This document shows, one piece after another, positions 42,805 to 51,654 of a stretch of DNA of 64,000 bases (positions are counted from its first letter, which is position 1; each line of letters starts with the position of its first letter). The position numbers were made by a program, and so were the translations under genes. The stretch comes from Spirochaetota bacterium (GTDB lineage Bacteria > Spirochaetota > Brachyspiria > Brachyspirales > JACRPF01). The notes beneath the pieces are model-generated. The model did not search any database. It was given only the letters and a program-made list of their open reading frames with translations, and was not told the origin of the DNA. Location: contig JACRPF010000021.1 of assembly GCA_016214035.1 (NCBI GenBank), positions 124,001-188,000 of the forward strand, read 5' to 3'.

Positions 42805-44736
42805 ATGAATAATAAAGAGAACATACATCTATATTTCACCGCATCCCTGCGGAAATTCGCCGAAAAAGCGCCATTGGCAAAGCTGTTCACCATGCTGCCG
42901 TACAATGACTTCAACGAAACGCCTAAAACACCGGCGGTACTGCTGACAGATGTAAAAACATTCACGAAATCCGCAAAAAAGATTGCCGGTATGAAAACGA
43001 AAGTACGCGCGGTGGTTCTCGTAACCGGAAAAAACGTTCCGCCGGCATTGATAAAAAATGGCGCCGTTCATGCCGTCGTCACTTCAACCAATGCTTACGC
43101 CATCACCAAGGCGATATGCACAGCCCGCGATACGCTGCTGCTAACCTCGTCGCGGGATGATTTGAGTTACAGTCTGTCACGGATCAGCACCGACCTTAAG
43201 GAATTAAACCAGATCGGCATCGCATTATCGGCGGAAAACGATCTGAACAAACTCCTGAACCTGATTCTGGCGAAAAGCAAAGACCTCACCAGCGCCGACG
43301 CGGGAAGCCTCTATCTTATCGAGGAAAGCGACGGCAGCAGCCATCTCCGGTTCAAGCTGTCGCACAACGATTCGTCAAAAGCGAAATACACCGAATTTAC
43401 TATGCCGATCAACAAGAAAAGCATCGCGGGATACGTGGCGATAACCGGCGAGACGCTGGTTATCGACGACGTGTATGAGATACCCGCCGACCGGGAATAT
43501 CAGTTCAACCGTTCCATAGACGAAAGCACCAACTACCGCACCATGTCCATGCTGGTGGTGCCGATGATGAACAAGCTCGGCAAGATCATCGGCGTGATAC
43601 AGCTCATGAACCGCAAGCGCAGCAGAAAGACGATACTGCGCGACAAGAAGGATTACGCGCGCGAAGTGCAGCCGTTCGGCAGGGAATCGGTGGACCTCAT
43701 CCAGTCGCTCGCTTCGCAGGCCACGGTGGCAATCGAGAACGCGCGTCTCTACGAGAACCTCCACAACGTCTTCGACTACTTCGTCCGCGCAAGCGTTACC
43801 GCCATCGAATCCCGGGACCCCACCACGTCGGGACATTCACATCGCGTTGCCGAATACAGTGTTGCGCTCGCCAAAGCCGTGGGGGATTACAACCGCGGCG
43901 TCTACGCGAAGATATATTTCACGGAAAGCCAGCTCCGCGAGCTCCGGTACGCATCGCTCCTCCACGATTTCGGCAAGGTAGGCGTGCGCGAGAACGTGCT
44001 CACCAAGGCGAATAAACTCTATCCGTCCGAATTTGAAGTGCTCCGCCAGCGTTTCAATTATCTGCGCTGCATGCTTGAACGCAATATGTATAAAAAGAAA
44101 ACGCAGGTGCTCATCAGCATGCCCGACGGTGCCGAGCGTTCGCGCATGATGGAGCTCTTTGAAAAAGAATACGAGGATGAGCTCACCAAGGTCAAACGGT
44201 ATTTCGAGGCCATACAGACGGCGAACATACCGCAGGTATTGGGAACCCCCGTGGCCGAAGCGCTCCATGAGATAGCCGGATATCACTACCACGACCATGA
44301 CGGATGCGATTGTCAGCTTCTCATGAACAACGAACTCATCGCGCTGTCGGTGGAACGCGGCAGCCTCACCGAAGCGGAACGTCATGAGATAGAGACCCAT
44401 GTCACACACACATATAAATTTCTCACGCAGATACCGTGGACCGAGGATCTTCGATTCATCCCGGAATACGCGTATAAGCATCATGAAAAACTCAACGGTT
44501 CCGGCTACCCGAACCGTCTTGCTGCAACCGATATACCGGTGCAGTCACGCATCATGGCCATCGCCGATATTTACGATGCACTCACCGCCCGCGACCGTCC
44601 GTATAAAAAAGCGGTCGCCATCGACCATTCGATGAAGATACTTGCCGAAGAGGCCGAAAGCGGAAAACTCGACGCCGAGCTCTATGACATCTTCCAGAAA
44701 GAGGAAGTCTTTAAGCTCATCTCGAAACTGGTATAG
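42805..44736 (+). CDS. GAF plus HD-GYP domain protein, probable c-di-GMP phosphodiesterase
   Basis: 643 residues from ATG 42805 (GTG 42790 in frame is possible; neither has a good ribosome site). Residues 1-110 look like a degenerate receiver/Rossmann module. A GAF domain follows (about 140-310: LNLILAKSKDLTSADAGSLY ... MLVVPMMNKLGKIIGVIQLM), then an HD-GYP domain (SGHSHRVAEYS; LLHDFGKVGV; HHEKLNGSGYP). HD-GYP enzymes hydrolyse c-di-GMP. Between HD and GYP there is a roughly 95-residue expansion over the usual spacing. It is helical, with a His/Cys-rich end (YHYHDHDGCDC) that could bind metal. No membrane segment, so it should be cytosolic. It shares its transcript with panB. Confidence 0.88.
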   Translation: MNNKENIHLYFTASLRKFAEKAPLAKLFTMLPYNDFNETPKTPAVLLTDVKTFTKSAKKIAGMKTKVRAVVLVTGKNVPPALIKNGAVHAVVTSTNAYAITKAICTARDTLLLTSSRDDLSYSLSRISTDLKELNQIGIALSAENDLNKLLNLILAKSKDLTSADAGSLYLIEESDGSSHLRFKLSHNDSSKAKYTEFTMPINKKSIAGYVAITGETLVIDDVYEIPADREYQFNRSIDESTNYRTMSMLVVPMMNKLGKIIGVIQLMNRKRSRKTILRDKKDYAREVQPFGRESVDLIQSLASQATVAIENARLYENLHNVFDYFVRASVTAIESRDPTTSGHSHRVAEYSVALAKAVGDYNRGVYAKIYFTESQLRELRYASLLHDFGKVGVRENVLTKANKLYPSEFEVLRQRFNYLRCMLERNMYKKKTQVLISMPDGAERSRMMELFEKEYEDELTKVKRYFEAIQTANIPQVLGTPVAEALHEIAGYHYHDHDGCDCQLLMNNELIALSVERGSLTEAERHEIETHVTHTYKFLTQIPWTEDLRFIPEYAYKHHEKLNGSGYPNRLAATDIPVQSRIMAIADIYDALTARDRPYKKAVAIDHSMKILAEEAESGKLDAELYDIFQKEEVFKLISKLV

Positions 44737-44747
44737 GAGCGACTGGT

Positions 44748-45521
44748 ATGCTCAGCAATGCATCACGGGTTACCGCGCCGCTCATACGCGAGGCGAAAGG
44801 CAAAGAACAGATTACCGTGCTCACCGCATATGATTTTCAGATCGCGCGCATCGTCGATAACGCGAACATCGACATCGTACTTATCGGCGACTCGCTTGAG
44901 AACGTCTACCGCGGTTCGGAGACTACATTGACGGCAACGCTCCCGCAGATGATATACCACTCGCAATGCGTTTCACGCGCCGTCAAACGCGCGCTCTGCA
45001 TTCTCGACATGCCGTTCGGCAGTTATCACGTATCCCGCACCGCAACACTGCGTAACGCCGTCCGCGCCGTGAAACAGGGCGGTGTATCGGCGATTAAACT
45101 CGAGGGCGGCGTACGGATGGCGAAGACCATAGAGGCAATCGTTAAAATAGAGATCCCGGTAATGGCTCATATCGGGCTCACGCCGCAGTCATATCACCGC
45201 ATGGGCGGTTTCAAAAAACAGAAAGCACGCGATCTGCTCCTCGCCGATGCGAAAGCGGTGGCAGACGCCGGCGCATTCGCCGTTGTCCTTGAAGTTATCG
45301 ATGCGGAGATTGCCGCCGAGATTACGAACGAGATTGCGATACCCACCATCGGCATAGGATCGGGACCGTCATGCGACGGCCAGGTCCTCGTCGTCAACGA
45401 CCTCATTGGACTCCTGCACACGCCGTCGCCGTCATTCGCCAAGCGCTATGCCGATGTATCGTCGGTCATCAGCGATGCGGTAAAACGTTATGCTGCGGAC
45501 GTGCGCGAAAAGCGCTTTTAA
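44748..45521 (+). CDS. panB: 3-methyl-2-oxobutanoate hydroxymethyltransferase
   Basis: 257 residues; ATG 44748 with GGAG upstream, 11 bp after the HD-GYP stop. The enzyme forms ketopantoate from ketoisovalerate and methylene-tetrahydrofolate in pantothenate/CoA synthesis. Motifs: VLTAYDFQIARI, VLIGDSLENVYRG (metal Asp), DMPFGSYHVS, AIKLEGGVRMAKT, HIGLTPQSYHRMGGFKKQ and IPTIGIGSGPSCDGQVLV. It converges on the GH4 gene with 8 bp between stops. panC and panD are not nearby. Confidence 0.95.
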   Translation: MLSNASRVTAPLIREAKGKEQITVLTAYDFQIARIVDNANIDIVLIGDSLENVYRGSETTLTATLPQMIYHSQCVSRAVKRALCILDMPFGSYHVSRTATLRNAVRAVKQGGVSAIKLEGGVRMAKTIEAIVKIEIPVMAHIGLTPQSYHRMGGFKKQKARDLLLADAKAVADAGAFAVVLEVIDAEIAAEITNEIAIPTIGIGSGPSCDGQVLVVNDLIGLLHTPSPSFAKRYADVSSVISDAVKRYAADVREKRF

Positions 45522-45529
45522 GCAGCGCG

Positions 45530-47038
45530 TTACGACGCCTTCTTTGCGGCGGATCGTTCCTTCCGCATATCGTCAACACTCTTGACCGCGATACGCACCG
45601 CACCGGCATATCCCTTTTTCGTCGCAATAAGATTTCCTGCGGTAAGACGTTTTTTTGCCGCTGCAATAGCCTTCGCATACTGCGGCAGCCACTCTTCACC
45701 GGCAACGAGCATTTCATCGGTCATCTGCCAGATCTCCGGAGGGTTCATCACCGCACCGGCAAGCGGATCCATCATCATCGTCTGACGAAGGAGCGTATCG
45801 TCGCCGTTGACCGCGGCATGTACCGACATGCGCTGCACCGAAATACTCACATTGCAGACCGCAGCACAGCCCATCGGCAGATCGCCCACGCGCGGAATAT
45901 TGATGCCGTTCTTATCCACATAGCCCGGCACCTCCACGATGGCGTCGTCCGGCAGATTGGTGATGCTTCCATTGTTGACCACATTGAAATGCCCGCGATA
46001 CACGCGACCGGTTTCAAGACCTTCGATGATGTGTGATCCATGTTCTATGGATCGTTTCTCGGGCGTAAACATAGTTGGCGCTTCGGCGAGCAGTTTCGGG
46101 AACTCGGTCTCAAACCAGTTGCGCCCTTCGGTGCATACGCGCAGATATCCTCCCGTCTCGCCGTTAATCCAGCTCGATGTATCTATCCATGACGCAATTT
46201 CGTCTGCACGCTTGCGATACCAGGGCACATATTCGCTCAGATGTCCATTCGATTCCGTGGAGTAATACCCGAAACGGCGGAGCATATCGATGCGCACCTT
46301 CTCCGTTGTCTTATATGTCGGATGCATCTCGAAACCTTCAAGCAGATGCGGCAGCATATCCATGCCGCGCCACTGTACTTTGACATACCACGTCTGGTGA
46401 TTGATGCCCGCGCAGATGATATCCACATCCTGCTTCGTGACCTTTTCATCAGCGCCGATCTTTCCGTGCTTTTTCGCCCATCCTTCGATGACGCTCGCAA
46501 GCTGCTGATGTCCGCCCTGTACGCCGTGGCAAAGCCCCACACAACGTACGCCGCCGAAGGAGTTCGCCGCCCAGGTCATCATCGCATTGGGGTTTGAATA
46601 ATTGAGCAGGAGCGCATCCGGTTTCGCCTTCTCGCGTATGTCTTTGCAGAAATCGAGCATCGCCGCAATGCCGCGCTGGCCGTACATGATACCGCCGGGA
46701 GCAAGCGTATCACCCACACACTGATCCACACCATAGGAAAGCGGTATATCGATATCCGTCGCGAATGCCTCGAGGCCGCCCACGCGCACCGTGTTGACAA
46801 TGTACTGAGCACCGGATACCGCTTCACGCCGGTCGGTGGTCTTCGTAAGTTTCACGGACAGCCCGTTCGCCTTGATATCCCGTTCGCATATTTTGTACAC
46901 CATATCAAGATTTGCCGCGTTGATATCGGTGAACGCTATCTCGATGTCCTTGAACTCGGGTACGGTGAGAATATCGGCCAGAAGCTTTCTCGTAAATCCG
47001 AGGCTGCCGGCGCCGATGAATGCGATCTTGAATGACAT
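45530..47038 (-). CDS. melA: Family 4 glycosidase (alpha-galactosidase/glucosidase-like)
   Basis: 502 residues from ATG 47038 (AAGGAG upstream); the frame runs on upstream but has no better start. GH4 enzymes use NAD and a divalent metal to hydrolyse glycosides by oxidation-elimination. The NAD-binding loop is FIGAGSLGFTRKLLADIL (7-24), metal ligands Cys170-His171 lie in LCHGVQGG, and His214 is in CAGINHQTWY. Which sugar it takes (alpha-galactoside, alpha-glucoside or galacturonide) cannot be fixed by eye; the symbol reflects the closest common annotation. Unlike the LacI operon genes it is transcribed leftward from a promoter with a dyad. Confidence 0.85.
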   Translation of the reverse strand: MSFKIAFIGAGSLGFTRKLLADILTVPEFKDIEIAFTDINAANLDMVYKICERDIKANGLSVKLTKTTDRREAVSGAQYIVNTVRVGGLEAFATDIDIPLSYGVDQCVGDTLAPGGIMYGQRGIAAMLDFCKDIREKAKPDALLLNYSNPNAMMTWAANSFGGVRCVGLCHGVQGGHQQLASVIEGWAKKHGKIGADEKVTKQDVDIICAGINHQTWYVKVQWRGMDMLPHLLEGFEMHPTYKTTEKVRIDMLRRFGYYSTESNGHLSEYVPWYRKRADEIASWIDTSSWINGETGGYLRVCTEGRNWFETEFPKLLAEAPTMFTPEKRSIEHGSHIIEGLETGRVYRGHFNVVNNGSITNLPDDAIVEVPGYVDKNGINIPRVGDLPMGCAAVCNVSISVQRMSVHAAVNGDDTLLRQTMMMDPLAGAVMNPPEIWQMTDEMLVAGEEWLPQYAKAIAAAKKRLTAGNLIATKKGYAGAVRIAVKSVDDMRKERSAAKKAS

Positions 47039-47054
47039 ATGAACTCCTTGTGTC

Positions 47055-47095
47055 GAATATGCAGGTATAATATGCATATTCCGGCTGAGGGTAAA
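47055..47095 (-). promoter_or_regulatory. Promoter and dyad operator of the GH4 gene
   Basis: Minus strand TTTACC (47090-47095), 17 nt, TATTAT (47067-47072). The -10 lies inside the inverted repeat GAATATGCA (47055-47063) / TGCATATTC (47073-47081), a good position for a repressor. Confidence 0.5.
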
Positions 47096-47156
47096 TATGA
47101 TTTTTGTGTGAATTATAGGATATTTGTGCGGTCGCTGGCGGCGCGGGCCGGAGGCT

Positions 47157-47334
47157 CGCGCGTTTAGTTCGGGAAGAAAAGTCTTTCTCGAAATCGGCAA
47201 ATAACTCGCATACTACACATCAATTTCTCTTTGGTTTCACATCTAATATCCGTTTTTTTTCCGAATGTTGACCGTGTTGCTCAAACAGATTTGCCGATTT
47301 CTCGAAAAACTTTTCTTCCCTTCACTATCGCGCG
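47157..47334. repeat. Covarying inverted-repeat element, copy B
   Basis: Arms 47171-47202 and 47289-47320 (32 nt each, 29 positions paired) enclose an 86-nt loop, with an outer stem CGCGCG 47157-47162 / 47329-47334. Conserved with copy A at 2990-3171 are GTCTTTCTCGA, AACTCGC, CTCAAACAG and TTCTCGA. The outer arm GGGAAGAAAAG and inner arm TCGGCAAAT replace different but equally paired sequences of copy A. Confidence 0.75.
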
Positions 47335-47385
47335 TTGAAAATATGAAAAAGATTATCTACTTTAATATTCTTTCACATGTGCCCG

Positions 47386-48291
47386 TCAGCGTCCTCTTCC
47401 CGGGGGAGGCTGTCTTCCCTGAGCGCCTGGTCCGCTTTGACCACCGGGTTTTGTCTGGCCGCCTTGCCCGCTTCCCGGTGCGCCCTCCGCTGGCCTCGGA
47501 ATAGTTCCGCGCAAAAGATTGTTACTCGCTTTTATAAACATATCGGTAGAATTTGTGGTTGCCTCTGACGGGCTTTCCCGTTCCTCAATATCTTTCAAAA
47601 ACTGTACCACACGCTCACAATGCTGCATAAGTTGTTTGTTGAGGATAAGAACCTCGACACATTGAAACCATGATGAGCCCAAAACGACAAGCGAATCTTT
47701 TGTTTCAAAAATGCTTACATCATCAAGTTTGCGGTCAAGATCGGAAAAACGAAGCGTACTGCCGAGTTCTACGCCGACTTTCTCAACAGGATACTTTTCT
47801 ATCGAGCTTATCTTCATCGTATATTTATCATTAATGAATTTATACATATTACTGTATACCGCGGTACGTTCTGCTTTTGCAAGGGCTTTTCCGTCCTTGC
47901 CATTTGCTGAATACCACAAATGCAGACCGGATAGAATGTGCTCAACGGTCATATCACCGCTTTCTTCCAGAATATAGTACGGACAGAATACAAACCCCAT
48001 CTGATATTGTAGCCCGCGTATTTCAAAGGTATTGCTCTCATTCTGTATAAGATCAAGCGGCAGCTCATTTGTACGCATGCCGATATAATAGTTGCTGAAG
48101 AGGATGTTGGCTTCTTCCCTGTTGGTATTCAGCAGTGACTGCCGATTGAGAAAAACCTCCAGCGCATCACGATACCACTTTGAGAAATCGGCGTCCGTTT
48201 CATCCGCGCCCCATACAGCTGATGCGAAGGTGACAATCAGGATAACAGACCATACACGAAATATACTGCAGAACCGGATACGATTGATCAT
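47386..48291 (-). CDS. Exported protein of unknown function with Gly/Pro/Gln-rich tail
   Basis: 301 residues from ATG 48291. The frame continues to ATG 48354, which would fit a leaderless start 7 nt from the -10, so the start is undecided. A signal peptide (FRVWSVILIVTFASAVWG) precedes a mixed alpha/beta region (to about 250) with no recognised motif. The last 40 residues are low-complexity Gly/Gln/Pro (PGGQSGPGAQGRQPPPGRGR). Codon use in the main part is more AT-rich than in the neighbours. It is divergent from transketolase. Confidence 0.65.
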   Translation of the reverse strand: MINRIRFCSIFRVWSVILIVTFASAVWGADETDADFSKWYRDALEVFLNRQSLLNTNREEANILFSNYYIGMRTNELPLDLIQNESNTFEIRGLQYQMGFVFCPYYILEESGDMTVEHILSGLHLWYSANGKDGKALAKAERTAVYSNMYKFINDKYTMKISSIEKYPVEKVGVELGSTLRFSDLDRKLDDVSIFETKDSLVVLGSSWFQCVEVLILNKQLMQHCERVVQFLKDIEERESPSEATTNSTDMFIKASNNLLRGTIPRPAEGAPGSGQGGQTKPGGQSGPGAQGRQPPPGRGR

Positions 48292-48360
48292 GATACACCG
48301 CCAACGGTTTTTTGAAGAAAAAAGAACCGGTATTCCTTTATCAATGCACGACATGAAAAT

Positions 48361-48388
48361 AATGTACTATAAAACAAATGAACGTCAA
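48361..48388 (-). promoter_or_regulatory. Promoter of the exported Gly/Pro-tail protein gene
   Basis: Minus strand TTGACG (48383-48388), 16 nt, TACATT (48361-48366). The start would fall near 48354, at an in-frame ATG. Confidence 0.5.
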
Positions 48389-48421
48389 GACACCGCGGCA
48401 CCGCACAATCCCCCGTTTTAT

Positions 48422-48450
48422 TTGACAAATCAAATAAAATGCTGTATAAG
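48422..48450 (+). promoter_or_regulatory. Promoter of the transketolase gene
   Basis: TTGACA (48422-48427), 17 nt, TATAAG (48445-48450). Confidence 0.7.
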
Positions 48451-48484
48451 CTAACGAATCATCACGAAAATTCAGGAGAAAACA

Positions 48485-50572
48485 ATGGCTTCCATCGATA
48501 CGGCAAAAGCACGCGTGGCGGGAGATTATATCCGCTATTTATCACTGTTCGGCGTTGAAAGCGCAAAGTCCGGACACCCCGGCCTGCCGCTCGGCTGCGC
48601 TGACATCGGCGTACTGCTGTATCGCTATTTTCTGACCTACAACATAGACCATCCCAAGTGGATAAACCGCGACCGTTTCGTCCTGTCTGCGGGACACGGG
48701 TCCATGCTTCTCTACTCGCTCCTCCATACGGCGGGATACAATATCTCGCTTGCCGATCTCGGGCAGTTCCGCCAGCTCGGCAGCAAAACACCCGGCCATC
48801 CCGAATACGATGTCAATCTCGGCATTGAAACGACCACCGGTCCGCTCGGACAGGGTTTCGCGAACGCCGTCGGCATCGCCCTCGAGGGCAAAATGCTCGC
48901 GGCGAAGTTCAACAAAGAAGGATTCCCGCTCTTCACGTTCAATGCGGTCACGCTCATGGGTGACGGCTGCAACATGGAAGGCGTAAGCTATGAAGCGGCA
49001 TCCGTTGCGGGTCACCTGGGTCTCGACAATCTCATCGCCATATATGATTCGAACAAAATAACCATCGACGGATCGACGGATATCTCGTTCACCGAAGATG
49101 TCGGCAAACGCTATGAGGCGCAGGGATGGCATGTTGTGCGTTGCAAAGCGGATGATATCGACTGTCTTGCGGCTACGATTGAATCGGTGAAAAAGGTCAC
49201 CGGCAAACCGAAACTCTGCATCGTCACCACCACCATCGGCGAGGGACTCGACAAGCTCCGCGGCTCGAACAAGGTACACGGCGCTCCGGCGGGCATCGAC
49301 GAGATCGTCTATTTCATCCAGAACTCCACGATGCGCCCGCTTTTCGAAAAGAAACTCGGCACAGCCGATTCGGCTAAGCTCAAAGAGATCATGCTCAAAG
49401 CGCTTGCTGACAGGAAGCCCCCGGTGGAAAGCGACGAGGTTTACGCGTTCGTCCGCGAACATGCGGCGGAAACCACCAAGGCGTATAACACCTGGGAAGA
49501 CATGCTCGAACAGTACAAATCGAAATACGCGGCCGATTATCAGGCGCTTGAAGCATATATGTCGTTCTCCATCCCGCCGTCACTGCGCGACAAGCTCATC
49601 CATTTCACCGATGAAAAACCCGACGCGACGCGCAACATCAGCGGCCGCGTGCTCAATCTCTGCGCGGCGGCAATACCGCAGATCGTCGGCGGTTCGGCCG
49701 ACCTCATCGAATCCACAAAAGCCACCATAAAGAATTCGCCGTATGTGACGAAGGACGATTTCTCCGGCCGCAACATAGCGTTCGGCATCCGCGAACACGC
49801 CATGGGCTCCATCGGCAACGGTGTCGCGCTCAACGGCACCACGATACCGTTCACCTCCACGTTTTTCACGTTCTTCGATTATATGAAACCATCCGTGCGG
49901 CTCGCCGCCATCATGAAGATCAAACACCTGTTCATCTTCACGCACGACTCCATCTATGTCGGCGAAGACGGCCCCACGCATCAGCCCATCGAACACTTGA
50001 ATGCGCTTCGCCTCATCCCCGATCTTACCGTGTTCCGTCCGGCGAATGACGTCGAAACAGCGTTCTCGTATCTCTATTTCCTTGAAGAGGCCAAAGGTCC
50101 GGTGGCCGTCATCTGCACGCGGCAGAACATCGAAGACCTCGCCTACCGCTACGGCAACGACCGTGAGAAACTGTATGACGATTTCAAGAAAGGCGGCTAC
50201 ATCATCCAGGAAACGGAAGCAAACAACCGCCCGGACATCATCCTTGCGGCAAGCGGTTCCGAAGTGGGACTTGCGCTCGCGGTGACGAAGCTCATCGAGC
50301 AGCGTGAGGGAAAAAAGGTTCGCGTGGTCAGCATTCCGTCGCTCGAGAACTTCGCGGACAGCGATGCCACGTACCGCTCGTTCGTGCTCGGCGACGGCGA
50401 CATCCCCACGGTGTTCATTGAGGCGGCGTCGCATCGCGGCGTGAAACTTTTCTACGGCAAAAACATCCGCACGGTCACCATTGAGGAATTCGGTCATTCG
50501 GGACCGGCGAAAAAAGTGTCGGATAAACTCGGCTTTACGGCCGACAGCGTATACGCAAAGATAAAAGGCTAG
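48485..50572 (+). CDS. tkt: Transketolase
   Basis: 695 residues, full length; ATG 48485 with AGGAG. It moves two-carbon units between sugar phosphates in the pentose-phosphate pathway, using thiamine diphosphate. The N-terminal half has SAKSGHPGLPLGCADI, TGPLGQGFANAVGIA and the cofactor motif GDGCNMEGVSYEA. The middle has FGIREHAMGSIGNG with the catalytic Glu and HDSIYVGEDGPTHQPIEHL. The C-terminal domain ends in the GHSGPAKKV region. It is monocistronic, with its own promoter. A weak hairpin CGCGT/ACGCG (50575-50589) lies between it and the convergent GGDEF gene. Confidence 0.95.
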   Translation: MASIDTAKARVAGDYIRYLSLFGVESAKSGHPGLPLGCADIGVLLYRYFLTYNIDHPKWINRDRFVLSAGHGSMLLYSLLHTAGYNISLADLGQFRQLGSKTPGHPEYDVNLGIETTTGPLGQGFANAVGIALEGKMLAAKFNKEGFPLFTFNAVTLMGDGCNMEGVSYEAASVAGHLGLDNLIAIYDSNKITIDGSTDISFTEDVGKRYEAQGWHVVRCKADDIDCLAATIESVKKVTGKPKLCIVTTTIGEGLDKLRGSNKVHGAPAGIDEIVYFIQNSTMRPLFEKKLGTADSAKLKEIMLKALADRKPPVESDEVYAFVREHAAETTKAYNTWEDMLEQYKSKYAADYQALEAYMSFSIPPSLRDKLIHFTDEKPDATRNISGRVLNLCAAAIPQIVGGSADLIESTKATIKNSPYVTKDDFSGRNIAFGIREHAMGSIGNGVALNGTTIPFTSTFFTFFDYMKPSVRLAAIMKIKHLFIFTHDSIYVGEDGPTHQPIEHLNALRLIPDLTVFRPANDVETAFSYLYFLEEAKGPVAVICTRQNIEDLAYRYGNDREKLYDDFKKGGYIIQETEANNRPDIILAASGSEVGLALAVTKLIEQREGKKVRVVSIPSLENFADSDATYRSFVLGDGDIPTVFIEAASHRGVKLFYGKNIRTVTIEEFGHSGPAKKVSDKLGFTADSVYAKIKG

Positions 50573-50602
50573 CGCGCGTTTCGTACGCGGCTGTTTAATA
50601 GG

Positions 50603-51652
50603 TCAGTCGAGGCGCATAGTCTGATTACGGCCGTGTTCCTTGGCGGCATAGAGCGCCTTGTCCGCACGCTCAAGCGCGGCGGCAACAGCGTCCTTCTCGT
50701 GCAGTTCGGTTATACCGAAACTGGCGGTTATTGTAACGTCATCAAAAAAGGACGTCCGCTCTATTGTCGTGCGCAGTTTCTCCGCGCTCAGCATCGCATG
50801 ACGGGCATTGTTCCCTGATACTATCAGAATGAACTCCTCGCCGCCGAACCGGGCGAAAATATCTGATTTTCTGATAACACCCTGCACTGTTGCCGAAAGC
50901 TTTTTCAACACCATGTCTCCCGCGCCATGACCTTTCGTGTCATTAATTGCTTTGAAGCGGTCGATATCGAACATGATGAGCGACGACCGGTACCCTTCTT
51001 TATATTGGCGGCTGCAGATGTTGATCTCATTCTCAAGAAATTGCTCGAAAATACGCCGGTTATAGATACCGGTGAGCTGATCGTGCGTGGCGGAATGCTC
51101 AAGCCGGTCGGTGACCATGGTTTTCAACCACCACACCGCCGTCAGGATGATAAGCGCATTAATGGCAATCATGACGCCAAGCCATATAAGTATGTACTTC
51201 GCGTTCTCACTCACCATCTGCGCATCGTCGGAAAGCTCGCGGGCGATATTGATATACCGTTCGCTCGAATCGATGATCCCGGCACGGTCTGCCGACGATC
51301 CGCTTGTCCGATAACGCTCACAGGCATCCCATATCTCAAGCCATGCCTTTTTCAATTCATCGATGCGGACGGCGATCGAGGGTGTTCTGAATGCCTTCAT
51401 GCCTTTACCGGATTCAAGATCGCTGAAATAGGTATCCACCACTGCGGCATGCATCTGATAGTCCCGGCCGTTCGATGCGAGCTTTGCAGTCCGTTGAATG
51501 GCGGCCCTGAGCCGTCCTATCTTCGTGAGGAATTCCGGATAGTGATTGGTATTCTCGAGGTAGATGAACAGGATACCGCTGTTGACGAGTGAAAAGATTA
51601 TCGTAAAGAGACTGATGACAAGGACTTTTCGAGACTGACTGCTTCGTGCCAT
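50603..51652 (-). CDS. Membrane GGDEF protein, probable active diguanylate cyclase
   Basis: 349 residues. Two transmembrane segments (about 10-31 and 152-174) bound an extracytoplasmic helical sensor, a four-helix-bundle-like layout. The GGDEF domain follows (about 185-345). The active-site motif is intact (FARFGGEEF) and preceded five residues earlier by RKSD, the RxxD inhibitory site, so it can make c-di-GMP and be product-inhibited. It lies 2 bp after its degenerate paralog and is the last gene of the AraC-GGDEF-GGDEF operon. Confidence 0.88.
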   Translation of the reverse strand: MARSSQSRKVLVISLFTIIFSLVNSGILFIYLENTNHYPEFLTKIGRLRAAIQRTAKLASNGRDYQMHAAVVDTYFSDLESGKGMKAFRTPSIAVRIDELKKAWLEIWDACERYRTSGSSADRAGIIDSSERYINIARELSDDAQMVSENAKYILIWLGVMIAINALIILTAVWWLKTMVTDRLEHSATHDQLTGIYNRRIFEQFLENEINICSRQYKEGYRSSLIMFDIDRFKAINDTKGHGAGDMVLKKLSATVQGVIRKSDIFARFGGEEFILIVSGNNARHAMLSAEKLRTTIERTSFFDDVTITASFGITELHEKDAVAAALERADKALYAAKEHGRNQTMRLD

Positions 51653-51654
51653 AA

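Larger units (their letters stand above)
47039..47385. other. Intergenic region with operator-like dyad and covarying element copy B
   Basis: About 350 bp. Next to the GH4 start is the promoter with its dyad (47055-47095). A GC-rich spot with GGCGGCGCGGGCC follows, then copy B of the covarying element (47157-47334). No gene is seen. Confidence 0.7.

Noticed and set aside
47157-47334. Covarying element as an integron attC site
   Set aside because: It has a long stem and GTT-like sequences at the edge, but no proper R'/R'' core pair, no integrase and no cassette arrangement.
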